Shown: piece by piece, positions 49,961 to 58,364 of the stretch
Layout of the letters: each line of letters opens with the position of its first letter
Position numbering within the stretch: position 1 is the stretch's first letter
Assembly (NCBI GenBank): GCA_028224375.1
Contig: JAOIVW010000002.1
Location: forward strand, 124,001 to 188,000
Source: Hellea sp.
GTDB lineage: Bacteria; Pseudomonadota; Alphaproteobacteria; Caulobacterales; Maricaulaceae
Length of the DNA stretch: 64,000 bases
Direction of reading: 5' to 3'
Position numbers and translations under genes: made by a program
Notes under the pieces: generated by a model
The model's input: the letters and a program-made list of their open reading frames with translations, nothing else
Database searches by the model: none
What the model was told of the DNA's origin: nothing

Positions 49961-50772
49961 AAGATTTCAATCGGTAAAGGTTTGGCAATAAGAAGCGCGT
50001 CTTGCTCGCGAATAAGGGGCAGTTCTCCGGCGTCGGACTCAATCGCGGCTGTCAGCACCGCAAATATACTGGCCACGGATTTAGCCAGAGCATCGCGGCG
50101 CAAATCCCCTAGCAAAAGATGAGCTAAAAATGTTGCCGCCAAACTGTCGCCGCCGCCATGGGGCACAGAGTCAAATTTGTCATGATAAACAAAATAACGC
50201 GCCGGGCCGTCTGTGAACACTGCGCCAATGCTAGTTTTGTGCGGTACAGAGGTGACAAGGGCGGCTATGTTCAGGCTCGCGGCGCTACCTATTATGCTTT
50301 CTAGGGTGAGGGCAGGCGTGTCCGTTATATAAGAGAGCTCCCAGGCATTAGGCGTTATCACATCGGCCAGAGGCAAAAGCTTTGCGATGATGGCTTTCGC
50401 GCGGCTCTCGGGAATATAGAGTTCGCCATGATCTCCCATAACGGGGTCCACTAGGGCAATAGCTTCAGGATTGGCGGCTTTAACATCGGCAATAATCTCG
50501 GCTGCGACATTAATATGGGCATCATCTGCCAGATATCCTGTCATGACAGCATCAATGGGCATGTTCTGCTTCTTAATCGCCGCCCACATATCGCGCAGAT
50601 GCTCAGCAGATAGGGACTGACCGCCCGGCGCGCCCCATCCGGGGTGCCGTCCTAATACGGTTGTCGGGATAACAATGGTCTCAATACCTAAGCGGCGCAG
50701 GCAAAAGGCGCTAGCCGTCGCGCCAACACGGCTGGCGGCGACATAGGATGATATTACCAAAGCGGTTTTCAT
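49957..50772 (-). CDS. pdxY: Pyridoxal kinase
   Basis: 271 residues from ATG 50772 (MKTALVISSYVAASRVGATASAFCLRRLG). TVLGRHPGWGAPGG, TGYLADDAH, LVDPVMGDHGELYIPES and ITPNAWELSYIT are typical of PdxK/PdxY, and SVPHGGGDSLAATFLAHLL holds the catalytic GxGD Asp. It phosphorylates pyridoxal to the cofactor form. It heads the leftward operon of six genes. The ten extra codons upstream have no ribosome site. Confidence 0.9.
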   Translation of the reverse strand: MKTALVISSYVAASRVGATASAFCLRRLGIETIVIPTTVLGRHPGWGAPGGQSLSAEHLRDMWAAIKKQNMPIDAVMTGYLADDAHINVAAEIIADVKAANPEAIALVDPVMGDHGELYIPESRAKAIIAKLLPLADVITPNAWELSYITDTPALTLESIIGSAASLNIAALVTSVPHKTSIGAVFTDGPARYFVYHDKFDSVPHGGGDSLAATFLAHLLLGDLRRDALAKSVASIFAVLTAAIESDAGELPLIREQDALLIAKPLPIEIL

Positions 50773-50819
50773 AAGGGTTATGTGACGATATAAGCCACTC
50801 AAATCAATCGGAGTTTCAT

Positions 50820-51167
50820 ATGTCTTTGAAAATTTACCACAATCCTCGCTGTTCTAAGTCCAGACAGACCCTGAAACTCATTGAGGATGCCGGAGAGACG
50901 GTGGAGACAGTTCTATATCTAGACGAGCCGTTATCTGAGGCCGACATAGGCGCGCTTTTGGCAAAATTGGGCTTTAAAGAGGCGCGGCAGATGATGCGCA
51001 GGGGCGAAGCTATATATAAAGAGTTGAATTTAAAGGATGAAAGCGACGAAAAAGCGCTCATTCGGGCCATGGCTAAGCATCCTAAGCTGATTGAACGCCC
51101 GATTGTGGTTAAAGGAAACCGCGCAATTATGGGCCGTCCGCCCGAAAATGTGCAAATTTTCCTCTAA
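50820..51167 (+). CDS. arsC: ArsC-family arsenate reductase
   Basis: 115 residues in the thioredoxin-like ArsC fold. Cys11 in YHNPRCSKSRQTL is the redox Cys, and PIVVKGNRAIMGRPPENV is the usual end with the Arg that contacts the substrate. It reduces arsenate using glutaredoxin. No arsR, arsB or acr3 is adjacent, so a broader reductase role in the Spx/ArsC family cannot be excluded. Confidence 0.87.
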   Translation: MSLKIYHNPRCSKSRQTLKLIEDAGETVETVLYLDEPLSEADIGALLAKLGFKEARQMMRRGEAIYKELNLKDESDEKALIRAMAKHPKLIERPIVVKGNRAIMGRPPENVQIFL

Positions 51168-51276
51168 ATCCTAAAAAAATACGCCAAGTAAACGCCTTGT
51201 TAAGCAAACCACGTCATTCCTCTCATTAACCATAGTTTTCCTGTGTCTTTCAGGATGGCTTATTCGGAGGAACGAG

Positions 51277-52620
51277 ATGCGCTTAGCTGTGTGCACTTTA
51301 TCGGCGGTTTTACTATCGGGCTGTTCTTGGCTTGGCGGTGCTGGCAATGTCTTTAATGGCGGTGGTCAAGGCCACAATGCCAACTCGTCTCAATATCAAT
51401 ATGGCGCTGGTCAAGCTGCACGTGGTCAACATCAATATCGGGCGCAGGGTAATCCGTGTCAGGTTTATTCGCCGCAAGCCCCTATTCCGCAAGGCTGTCA
51501 TCCGTCTCAAGTCACGCTCGGCACAGCCGGCGGCTTCCCGCAGCAGCCTAATTTTGGCGGTGGTCAATATACTAGCCAAGGATATGGGTCTCATGCAGGC
51601 GTTGCCCATCAGCAAGCCGCGAGTTATAATCCGCGTAAGAATAAGCTGCGTAAGCCACGTTTCCGCGGATCTTTATCTTTAGGCGTTGAAAAAAGCGTTT
51701 CAGGGAGCCTTTTAAGCTTCAGTGACGTGGGAGATTTAGATCCTGCAGCCGGTTATAATCCTCAGAATTTTAATCAGGTTTTTGTCAATGGCACGCCTGC
51801 AGACGGACAAGTCACAACAACGACTTACACGGCAAACAGCCAGACGCGCGATGAATTTGGCGCTCCAGCTGGTGCGACGCAAGCAGATATCTTTGCGCCC
51901 AATAGTTTTGATGCCTTAAACGCACCGGACATTTCTTTTGACGATGTTTATTCAACGCCCGCGAGAATTGCTGGCGGTGCCGAATATATATTGTCGCCAA
52001 AAACAACTTTATTCGCAAATGCGGGCTACTCTTATGCAGAAGGTAAGAGCACATCGACTGCAGCCTCAATCATTGCAACGCCTTATGAATTTACGTCCGT
52101 TCAAAATTTTGATGCGGCCGGCGTGGCAGACGGTGCCCCTATTGAGACAATTGTAGCTGGCAATAGCACACAAATTGCGAATTTTGGCTATGATTTTACG
52201 GATATGAAGCGCATTGATCTCGAAGCTGGGGCAAGACGTTATTTTGATCCGATTGTGAAGTCACAAGGCTATAAAACACTTACACCATTTGTCGGAGCTT
52301 CAGTCGGAGCCTCACGTTATAACTCAGTGTCGTATGACGTTGTTCAAACACAATCAGCCTATATTGATTCATTTCCAGCGTCGACAGGCGACGGGACCTT
52401 TGAAATTTCAGGTCCCGCCACACGCGTTGATCTTTATGACAGTCAATGGGTTGCCTCAGGTCAGCTAAATGCTGGCATGGAGTGGCAAGTTACACCTAAA
52501 ACAGCTTTTGCATTTGAAACAGGCGTCCGTATCGAAGGCGCTCGCGATTATAGCAACGGTGTAAAGGGTGACACGAATGTAGCAATTCCCGTTACAATAA
52601 GAGGAAGTTACAATTTTTAG
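51277..52620 (+). CDS. Lipoprotein with outer-membrane barrel-like domain, copy 1
   Basis: 447 residues. Lipobox VLLSGC (Cys16) then SWLGG. A Gly/Gln/Asn/His-rich segment (~20-125) is followed by a basic stretch (RKNKLRKPRF) and a domain with alternating beta-strand residues (~130-447) ending in Phe (TIRGSYNF), typical of OmpA/OmpW-like barrels. The start and signal peptide match the next two genes, so it is a paralogue family. Lipidation plus a barrel is unusual. GGAGGAACGAG precedes the ATG. Function unknown. Confidence 0.7.
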   Translation: MRLAVCTLSAVLLSGCSWLGGAGNVFNGGGQGHNANSSQYQYGAGQAARGQHQYRAQGNPCQVYSPQAPIPQGCHPSQVTLGTAGGFPQQPNFGGGQYTSQGYGSHAGVAHQQAASYNPRKNKLRKPRFRGSLSLGVEKSVSGSLLSFSDVGDLDPAAGYNPQNFNQVFVNGTPADGQVTTTTYTANSQTRDEFGAPAGATQADIFAPNSFDALNAPDISFDDVYSTPARIAGGAEYILSPKTTLFANAGYSYAEGKSTSTAASIIATPYEFTSVQNFDAAGVADGAPIETIVAGNSTQIANFGYDFTDMKRIDLEAGARRYFDPIVKSQGYKTLTPFVGASVGASRYNSVSYDVVQTQSAYIDSFPASTGDGTFEISGPATRVDLYDSQWVASGQLNAGMEWQVTPKTAFAFETGVRIEGARDYSNGVKGDTNVAIPVTIRGSYNF

Positions 52621-52731
52621 CTAAATAACTGGAAAACTTAAGGTTTTGTTTCCGATTTAGAAACTAAATTTTAAACATACAGTGTTTTAAACAAAGACAG
52701 TTAGTCTTTAACGAAGAAAAGGGAGGCCGAT

Positions 52732-54060
52732 ATGCGGCTCGCAGTTTGCGCTTTATCAGCGGTTTTATTGTCAGGATGTTCTTGGCTCGGTGGGGGCGGT
52801 CACGGCTCTTCAAGTGGTGCGTATGGAGTAAATTGTGCTCCAACGGGAACAGGTTATTACGGCGGCGGTCAATCCGGCGCATGTGGCCCAGCAGGTGGAT
52901 ATGGCGTAGCCAATGGTTACGGCGCAGGCGCAGGATACGGCCAAGCAGGTTTCGGCCAAGGTGCTGGATACGGTGCTGGGGCTGGTTACGGCCAAGGTGC
53001 TGGATATGGTGCAGGTGCTGGTTACGGCGCTCAAGGCTATGGCGGACAAGGTTTTGGAGCTCAGGGCTTTGGCGGACAAGGTTTCGGCGGACAAGCTGTA
53101 GGCGCAGGTCTTGCGGCTAATGGTGTCGGCGCAAATGGCTACACATTACAAGGTTATCAGGGTGCATATGGCGCGAACCCTGCGGTAACAACACTCGGCG
53201 CAGGTGCAGGATACGGCTCAGCTGTATACGGACAAAATGTTGTCGGAACACAATATAATAACGGACAATATGTTCAAGGCGCTGGTGTTCAAACAGTTCA
53301 AGGCGCTCCTTATTATGTGCCGCAGCCTTACCCGGCTTATTACGGCGTTCCGCAACTTCGCGGCGTAGGCGCAGCTCTACCTTTCGGTTTTGAGGCCGTC
53401 GGCGGAACAGAATTTGATATTGGCGGAGATATCTTTGACGGTAAAAAAGGCGGCCCAAGTGTAGGCGGCGGCGGCAGAGCCGGTGACATTGACAACATCA
53501 GCTATGATGATGCTTTTGGTACGACCTATTCAATCGGCGGACTCTTCTCATATGATGTTGGTCCCAATACAACCGTATTAGGCGGCGGTAATTATGCGAC
53601 TGCTGACGGCAACCGCGTCAGCACAGGCAGCTTTGAATCCGGTAGTTTTGATCCTACCACGGGAGATTTCACGTCAACCGGGCCTGAGCGTACGCTCACA
53701 GGAGAGTTCGACGACTTGAATACTTACACGATTGAAGGTGGCGTCCGTCAATATGTCGGCGGCAATCAAGTCGTACGTCCTTATGTCACTGGATTAGGCG
53801 GATTTACTTACAATGAAAGCGTTGATTTGACTCAAACACATGATGATGATGGCACTCTCTTTAATGAGCAAGAGTTTATCCAATCAGGGTGGCGTCCAAC
53901 AGCTGCAGGTCTTGTCGGCGCAGAAGTCGCTGTCGGGAACAGAGCCGCAATTGGTATCGAGTCCGGCATTCGCTGGCGCGATAACCTGAAAACAAACGCA
54001 GGCGGTGCAGATGATCGCTGGACAATTCCTGTTAATCTTCGCGGCCGGATTGCTTTCTAA
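52732..54060 (+). CDS. Lipoprotein with Gly/Tyr-rich repeats and barrel-like domain, copy 2
   Basis: 442 residues. The signal sequence is almost identical to that of copy 1, with lipobox VLLSGC at Cys16. Residues ~60-125 are repeats built on GYGAGAG(Y/F)GQ and QGFGG, and a looser Gly/Tyr/Gln region continues to ~200. A beta-rich domain follows (~220-442) ending in RGRIAF. The Gly/Tyr repeats resemble adhesive or amyloid-prone sequences and would lie on the cell surface if the lipid anchor faces outward. Two Cys at ~35 and 51 (NCAPTG, ACGPAG) add interest. GGAGGCCGAT precedes the ATG. A terminator follows. Confidence 0.72.
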   Translation: MRLAVCALSAVLLSGCSWLGGGGHGSSSGAYGVNCAPTGTGYYGGGQSGACGPAGGYGVANGYGAGAGYGQAGFGQGAGYGAGAGYGQGAGYGAGAGYGAQGYGGQGFGAQGFGGQGFGGQAVGAGLAANGVGANGYTLQGYQGAYGANPAVTTLGAGAGYGSAVYGQNVVGTQYNNGQYVQGAGVQTVQGAPYYVPQPYPAYYGVPQLRGVGAALPFGFEAVGGTEFDIGGDIFDGKKGGPSVGGGGRAGDIDNISYDDAFGTTYSIGGLFSYDVGPNTTVLGGGNYATADGNRVSTGSFESGSFDPTTGDFTSTGPERTLTGEFDDLNTYTIEGGVRQYVGGNQVVRPYVTGLGGFTYNESVDLTQTHDDDGTLFNEQEFIQSGWRPTAAGLVGAEVAVGNRAAIGIESGIRWRDNLKTNAGGADDRWTIPVNLRGRIAF

Positions 54061-54076
54061 TTAAGCCGAAATTAAC
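54061..54076 (+). promoter_or_regulatory. CtrA-like sequence after copy 2
   Basis: TTAA-N7-TTAAC with full consensus directly follows the stop codon at 54060 and precedes the terminator. It is 170 bases from the next gene and might be accidental. Listed because the motif is complete. Confidence 0.2.
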
Positions 54077-54088
54077 CAAGAATACAAA

Positions 54089-54115
54089 AGCCCGGGTCAT
54101 TGGCCCGGGCTTTTT
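54089..54115 (+). terminator. Terminator after lipoprotein copy 2
   Basis: AGCCCGGG and CCCGGGCT form a perfect stem with loop TCATTGG, followed by TTTT. Confidence 0.9.
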
Positions 54116-54245
54116 GCTATTTCTTTAAGACTTTCCCTTAAAGGCCTATTTAACAAAATCGAGTTGGCCTTGTCTTTGCAACGTAGTGTTTCAAATCTGA
54201 AGTTCGCGGCAATTGTGCCAATTCGAAACAACAGGGAATGGAACT

Positions 54246-55100
54246 ATGCGTATTTTATTAGCTGGTGCAGCAGCAATTGCACTTTCAGGATGTTCTTGGT
54301 TAGGTCTGGGCGGCAACCACGATTACAAAAATTATGGCTATAATGGCCAAACAGGCAATTACGGCTATCAAGCTGACAGAGTCGCGCCAAAGGCGTGTCA
54401 TAGCGGTCAGTGTTTAAGCCGTTGGAACCTTGAAGGCGCTATCGGACCGTCATTCGCAGTCGGCGGCACAGCCATAAGCGGCGAACAAATCAACGCTTCA
54501 CAAGGTACAGCTATTCGCAATATCGATAGTGATGATGTTTTCGATACAGGATGGCGCGGTGAGTTGGGCGGCTCTTATGCGCTAAGCCCGAACCGTAAAA
54601 TCACGGCAAACGGTTTTTATGAGCACGCCAATGGCGGAGATGTTGTAGATTGGGGCACACTAAACGGTGCCTCTCTTCAGGGCGGCTTGTCAGATTATGA
54701 TGCATATGGTGCTGAAGTTGGCCTTCGTCAATATTTCGCTCCGCGCCGTGCTCCGCTTGTGAAATCAATTCGTCCGTATATCGAAGGTAAACTCGGCGCA
54801 GCCTATCTTGAGGACATTAATTTAAATAATGTCACAACAACGGCTGGCGGCGTGGTAACGAATGTTCCTGATCTACCATTTTATGAAAGTGGTTGGGTTC
54901 CAACAGCTGCAGGTATGATTGGTATTGAAACACCTATCGCTAGATATACAACAATCGGTCTTGAGACAGGTCTGCGTTATACGGGCACGCCTAAAACCGA
55001 CACATCTGCTCTTAGTCCGGGCACGCCATTAGCGGGCACGAATAATGGCGGCGCACGTTATTCTATTCCGGTTATGCTGCGCGGTCGTTATCGCTTCTAA
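54246..55100 (+). CDS. Lipoprotein with outer-membrane barrel-like domain, copy 3
   Basis: 284 residues from ATG 54246. Lipobox IALSGC (Cys16) and SWLGLGG match the other copies; the low-complexity part is short (YNGQTGNYGYQ). The barrel-like domain has RWNLEGAIGPSFAVGG at its start, SGWVPTAAGMIGIETPIARYTTIGLETGLRY, closely matching SGWRPTAAGLVGAEVAVGNRAAIGIESGIRW in copy 2, and ends RGRYRF. This confirms the paralogy. A leftover frame upstream to 54213 has no lipobox-consistent start. Function unknown. Confidence 0.72.
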   Translation: MRILLAGAAAIALSGCSWLGLGGNHDYKNYGYNGQTGNYGYQADRVAPKACHSGQCLSRWNLEGAIGPSFAVGGTAISGEQINASQGTAIRNIDSDDVFDTGWRGELGGSYALSPNRKITANGFYEHANGGDVVDWGTLNGASLQGGLSDYDAYGAEVGLRQYFAPRRAPLVKSIRPYIEGKLGAAYLEDINLNNVTTTAGGVVTNVPDLPFYESGWVPTAAGMIGIETPIARYTTIGLETGLRYTGTPKTDTSALSPGTPLAGTNNGGARYSIPVMLRGRYRF

Positions 55101-55154
55101 GCAAATTTTACATAGAGTCATCGTTCGGGTTTAGGCCTGAATGAGTGGGGGCCT

Positions 55155-55183
55155 AACCCTGGCAGGAAACTGTCAGGGTTTTG
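55155..55183. terminator. Terminator between lipoprotein copy 3 and the DUF885 gene
   Basis: ACCCTGGCAG-GAAA-CTGTCAGGGT is followed by TTTTGTCG on the plus strand. It stands between two convergent genes. Confidence 0.7.
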
Positions 55184-55210
55184 TCGTTTCAGAAGGCAAA
55201 TTAAAGACCA

Positions 55211-57076
55211 TTAGTTTTCTGCAGGGCGTGATTGCTCTTCAAAAATCCAGCGGTCAATATTGGTTTCCAGCAGGCCAAGCGGCATGCCGCCTTCGAGCAA
55301 TATGGCATCATGGAATCTACGAATATTAAATTTATCTCCGAGCTGTGTTTCAGCCCGTTTGCGCAGTTCCAATATTTTCAGCTCGCCAATTTTATAGGCC
55401 AAAGCTTGTCCAGGCCAGCTGATGTAACGCTCGACTTCGGTTTTGATATTATGCGGGGCGAGGGCAGAGTTTTCAAAGAAACATTTTTCGGCTTGTTCGC
55501 GCGTCCAGCCTTTCCAATGCATACCGGTATCAACGACCAAACGGCAGGCCCGCCACATTTCATAGGTCAGCTGCCCAAATTTTTCATAAGGCGTTTTATA
55601 AAGCCCCATCTCTCCAGCAAGCTTTTCTGCATAAAGCCCCCAGCCTTCGCCGAAAGCATTGGGGTAAAGACTTTGGCGGAAGGCGGAAACATTTTTAAGT
55701 TCTTGGCCTAATGCAATTTGGTGATGATGGCCGGGAACGCCTTCATGCGCTGTCAGGGCCGGGAGGTTATAAAGCGGGCGCTGTTTCAAGTCATAAGTAT
55801 TGACGACATAATTTCCAGCGCGGTGCTGTTCAGGGTTACCGCCCCAATAGCGGCCCGTCGTGTAATTGGGCGCAATCTCGGCCGGCACAGGAATGACACC
55901 ATAAGATAAGCGCGGTAAGGTTTCGAAAAACTCAGGCATTTTGCCGTCGAGCTGCTTCGCCATCCAAGCGGCTTCTTTTAAAAGCTCATCTTCAGAGTTT
56001 GCATAAAATTGCGGGTCGGTGCGTAGGAAGTTTAGAAAATCAGCAAAGCTGCCTTTAAATTCAACCTCTTTGATGATGGCATCCATTTCGCCGCGAATAC
56101 GCGCGACTTCATCAAGGCCGACTTGGTGAACTTCATCGGGCGTAAGATCGAGGGTCGTAAAATAACGCACAAGCGCCTGGTAATAATTGCGCCCCTCTTC
56201 AGTTGTGCCAATGCCGACAACAGGCCGCGCCTTAGGCAGATACTCGTCTTCTAAAAATTCGGCCAAGTCACGATAAGCCGGCATAACCGCATTTGTGATT
56301 GCAGCTTGTCCCAGTGAGGCCAAGCGGGCTTGCTCATCGCTTGATATAGTGTCGGGATAGACCGTGAAGGGTTTGTAGAAACTGTGTTCTGTGGCCTCTC
56401 CTTGTCCAAGGTTTACAACCATCTCAACGATGCCGGGCATAATCTCCGCCGAAGCCGTCATATCGGTTTCAATACCGCGCCGCATATTAGCTTTATGCTG
56501 TCCGAAATAGCGCGGAATTTCCGTTAGCCGCGCCGCATAGGCTTCATAATCATCAGGGCTGGCAAATGTGGTCTGCCGCGAAATATAGCTCATCTCATTA
56601 AAAAACCCGCTATCATTGGTAAAGGGAATGCGGGCTTGATCAAAAGGTGCTAGGCGTTGACGCTGTTCTAACACAAAACCGAGCAAATTATAATTTAGGC
56701 GCTTTTCTTGTGACATCGGCCGCACAGACAGCGCGGCATGGCGCTTAATAAAGTCTGATGTAATGCGCCTGTAATTTTCAGCCCCTTCAGGACTGACATC
56801 AGGTAATTTTCTTAAGGCCGCCCGGTCACCCTCCTGCCCAGCCGAGATAGGGTTTCCGGCAATTTCCATTTGCTCAAAATCAGCAATTAACGTCTCAAGA
56901 CTGTCATCAATGCGGCATTCGCGTATGCCGTCGACAATAATCACAGTGCCGCCTTGGCAAAAGTCAGCGGACATGACTGCAGGCTGAGCCGTGGATTCGG
57001 GCACGGTTTGGGCCATAGCTGTCAACGGTAAGGCTGCTGACATAGCCAGAATAGTAAGGCGAGAGATGACTGTCAT
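55211..57076 (-). CDS. DUF885 secreted peptidase-like protein
   Basis: 621 residues with a signal peptide (MSAALPLTAMAQTVPES). The DUF885 signature is HEGVPGHHHQIALGQE (~435), an HExxxH-like metal motif, with GEGWGLYAEKLAGEMGLY shortly after, as in M3/M32-like metallopeptidases. It is probably a periplasmic zinc peptidase, though the family is mostly uncharacterised. It is monocistronic, divergent from the C39-like lipoprotein gene. Confidence 0.85.
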   Translation of the reverse strand: MTVISRLTILAMSAALPLTAMAQTVPESTAQPAVMSADFCQGGTVIIVDGIRECRIDDSLETLIADFEQMEIAGNPISAGQEGDRAALRKLPDVSPEGAENYRRITSDFIKRHAALSVRPMSQEKRLNYNLLGFVLEQRQRLAPFDQARIPFTNDSGFFNEMSYISRQTTFASPDDYEAYAARLTEIPRYFGQHKANMRRGIETDMTASAEIMPGIVEMVVNLGQGEATEHSFYKPFTVYPDTISSDEQARLASLGQAAITNAVMPAYRDLAEFLEDEYLPKARPVVGIGTTEEGRNYYQALVRYFTTLDLTPDEVHQVGLDEVARIRGEMDAIIKEVEFKGSFADFLNFLRTDPQFYANSEDELLKEAAWMAKQLDGKMPEFFETLPRLSYGVIPVPAEIAPNYTTGRYWGGNPEQHRAGNYVVNTYDLKQRPLYNLPALTAHEGVPGHHHQIALGQELKNVSAFRQSLYPNAFGEGWGLYAEKLAGEMGLYKTPYEKFGQLTYEMWRACRLVVDTGMHWKGWTREQAEKCFFENSALAPHNIKTEVERYISWPGQALAYKIGELKILELRKRAETQLGDKFNIRRFHDAILLEGGMPLGLLETNIDRWIFEEQSRPAEN

Positions 57077-57217
57077 AAGTGACCCTTAAATGCGCAATAG
57101 ATTTGTTTTAGTCCCCTAAGAAGCGAACAACAAGCCTTATCGCTAGGTAACAACAGGTAACAAAGAGTTCATGAAAGGGGCAACGCTCTCTTAGGATTTC
57201 TGAGGTATGGATACTCT

Positions 57218-57859
57218 ATGATTAAGCGGGCTACCATTCTTTTGATATCAGCAACGGGGCTTTATGGCTGCGGCTCTACGCCTTTGCCCCCAAGCGCGCC
57301 GACCTCAAACGCATCCTTTCCGGCGTCTCCGATTTCGGCTCCGAAGATAACGCCTATTCCGCGAGGGGGTTTGTCTTTGCCTGATCGGGTGGCTTTTTCA
57401 CAAAAGGATCCGCGATGGTCTTCAGAAAGATTGGGAAACTCCTCAGACACGATGGGCACAGATGGCTGCCTAGTTACAGCGACCTCTATGGCCTTGGCCA
57501 ATCTTGGTTTTGTGACCAACCCATCTGATTTAAATGCAAGGCTGACGCAGACCGATAGTTTCACGCCGCGCGGCTGGCTGATTTGGGACGGTATCCGTAA
57601 AGTTACAGCGGGTGAGGCTGAGGCGGTTTATCATACAGAGGCGTCTGAAGGCATTATCAATAGCTGTATGAGACAAGGCCAATATCCTTTAGTGCAGTTC
57701 TATCTGAAAAGCGGGCGATCACATTGGGCGATGATTACGAAACGCGACGGGCGCGGCTATCATATGCGCGACCCGCTCAGGCCTTCAAAAAGCGCGTTAA
57801 TTTTCCCGCGCAGCAGCGACTCTTTTAAGGCTGTGCGGTGTGTGGGGCTAAAGGCTTAA
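57218..57859 (+). CDS. C39-like peptidase lipoprotein
   Basis: 213 residues. Signal sequence with possible lipobox GLYGC (Cys18), then a Pro/Ser/Ala-rich linker to ~50. FSQKDPRWSSERLGNSSDTMGTDGCLVTATSMALANLGFVTNPSDLNARL fits peptidase C39_2 with catalytic Cys in DGCLV. His in SGRSHWAMITKRDG and Asp in MRDPLRP complete the triad. It would cleave peptides in the periplasm or act as a binding domain. It lies 37 bases before the yccF gene. Confidence 0.75.
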   Translation: MIKRATILLISATGLYGCGSTPLPPSAPTSNASFPASPISAPKITPIPRGGLSLPDRVAFSQKDPRWSSERLGNSSDTMGTDGCLVTATSMALANLGFVTNPSDLNARLTQTDSFTPRGWLIWDGIRKVTAGEAEAVYHTEASEGIINSCMRQGQYPLVQFYLKSGRSHWAMITKRDGRGYHMRDPLRPSKSALIFPRSSDSFKAVRCVGLKA

Positions 57860-57896
57860 ATTGAAAACCCTCTTTTCCTGTGCTTATATCTAAATC

Positions 57897-58307
57897 ATGC
57901 GCCTCATTGGAAACATTCTTTGGATTATTTTTGGCGGGTGGTTGACGGCTTTATTATGGCTCTTGGCGGCCCTCTTAATGGCTATCTCTATTATAGGTCT
58001 TCCATGGGCGCGGTCTTGCGTCATGATTGCGCGGTTTTCATTTCTACCTTTTGGCTATCGTTTGGTAAACCGAGAGGCTCTAACAGGACGAGGAGATATT
58101 GGGACAGGGAGTCTGGGCCTGCTGGGGAATATTATTTGGGTCATATTTGCAGGATGGTATCTGGCCTTATCACATCTCATTCTTGGTGCTCTTTGGTGCG
58201 TGACCATCATAGGTATTCCGTTTGGAGTTGCACATTTTCGCCTCATGAAGGCAAGCTTTATGCCGATAGGTAAGTCTGTTATTTCAGCAAAGCAGTCACG
58301 GGCGTAA
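57897..58307 (+). CDS. yccF: YccF domain inner-membrane protein
   Basis: 136 residues made of two YccF (DUF307) units: GNILWIIFGGWLTALLWLLAALLMAISIIGLPWARSC and GNIIWVIFAGWYLALSHLILGALWCVTIIGIPFGVAHFRL, each with NxxW and the IGIP loop. Function unknown in the family. It precedes the ComM gene by 57 bases. Confidence 0.85.
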   Translation: MRLIGNILWIIFGGWLTALLWLLAALLMAISIIGLPWARSCVMIARFSFLPFGYRLVNREALTGRGDIGTGSLGLLGNIIWVIFAGWYLALSHLILGALWCVTIIGIPFGVAHFRLMKASFMPIGKSVISAKQSRA

Positions 58308-58364
58308 ATAAAGTTCTTGATTTGTTCTCACTCTCTATGATAGTGCCCTATTGCGGAGGGTATT

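Noticed and set aside
52910..53110. Tandem DNA repeats as a possible CRISPR or satellite
   Set aside because: They are in-frame Gly/Tyr/Gln codons of the lipoprotein gene without spacers of constant length.
54061..54076. CtrA site as promoter of lipoprotein copy 3
   Set aside because: It precedes a strong terminator and lies 170 bases from the gene; kept only as a low-confidence motif.
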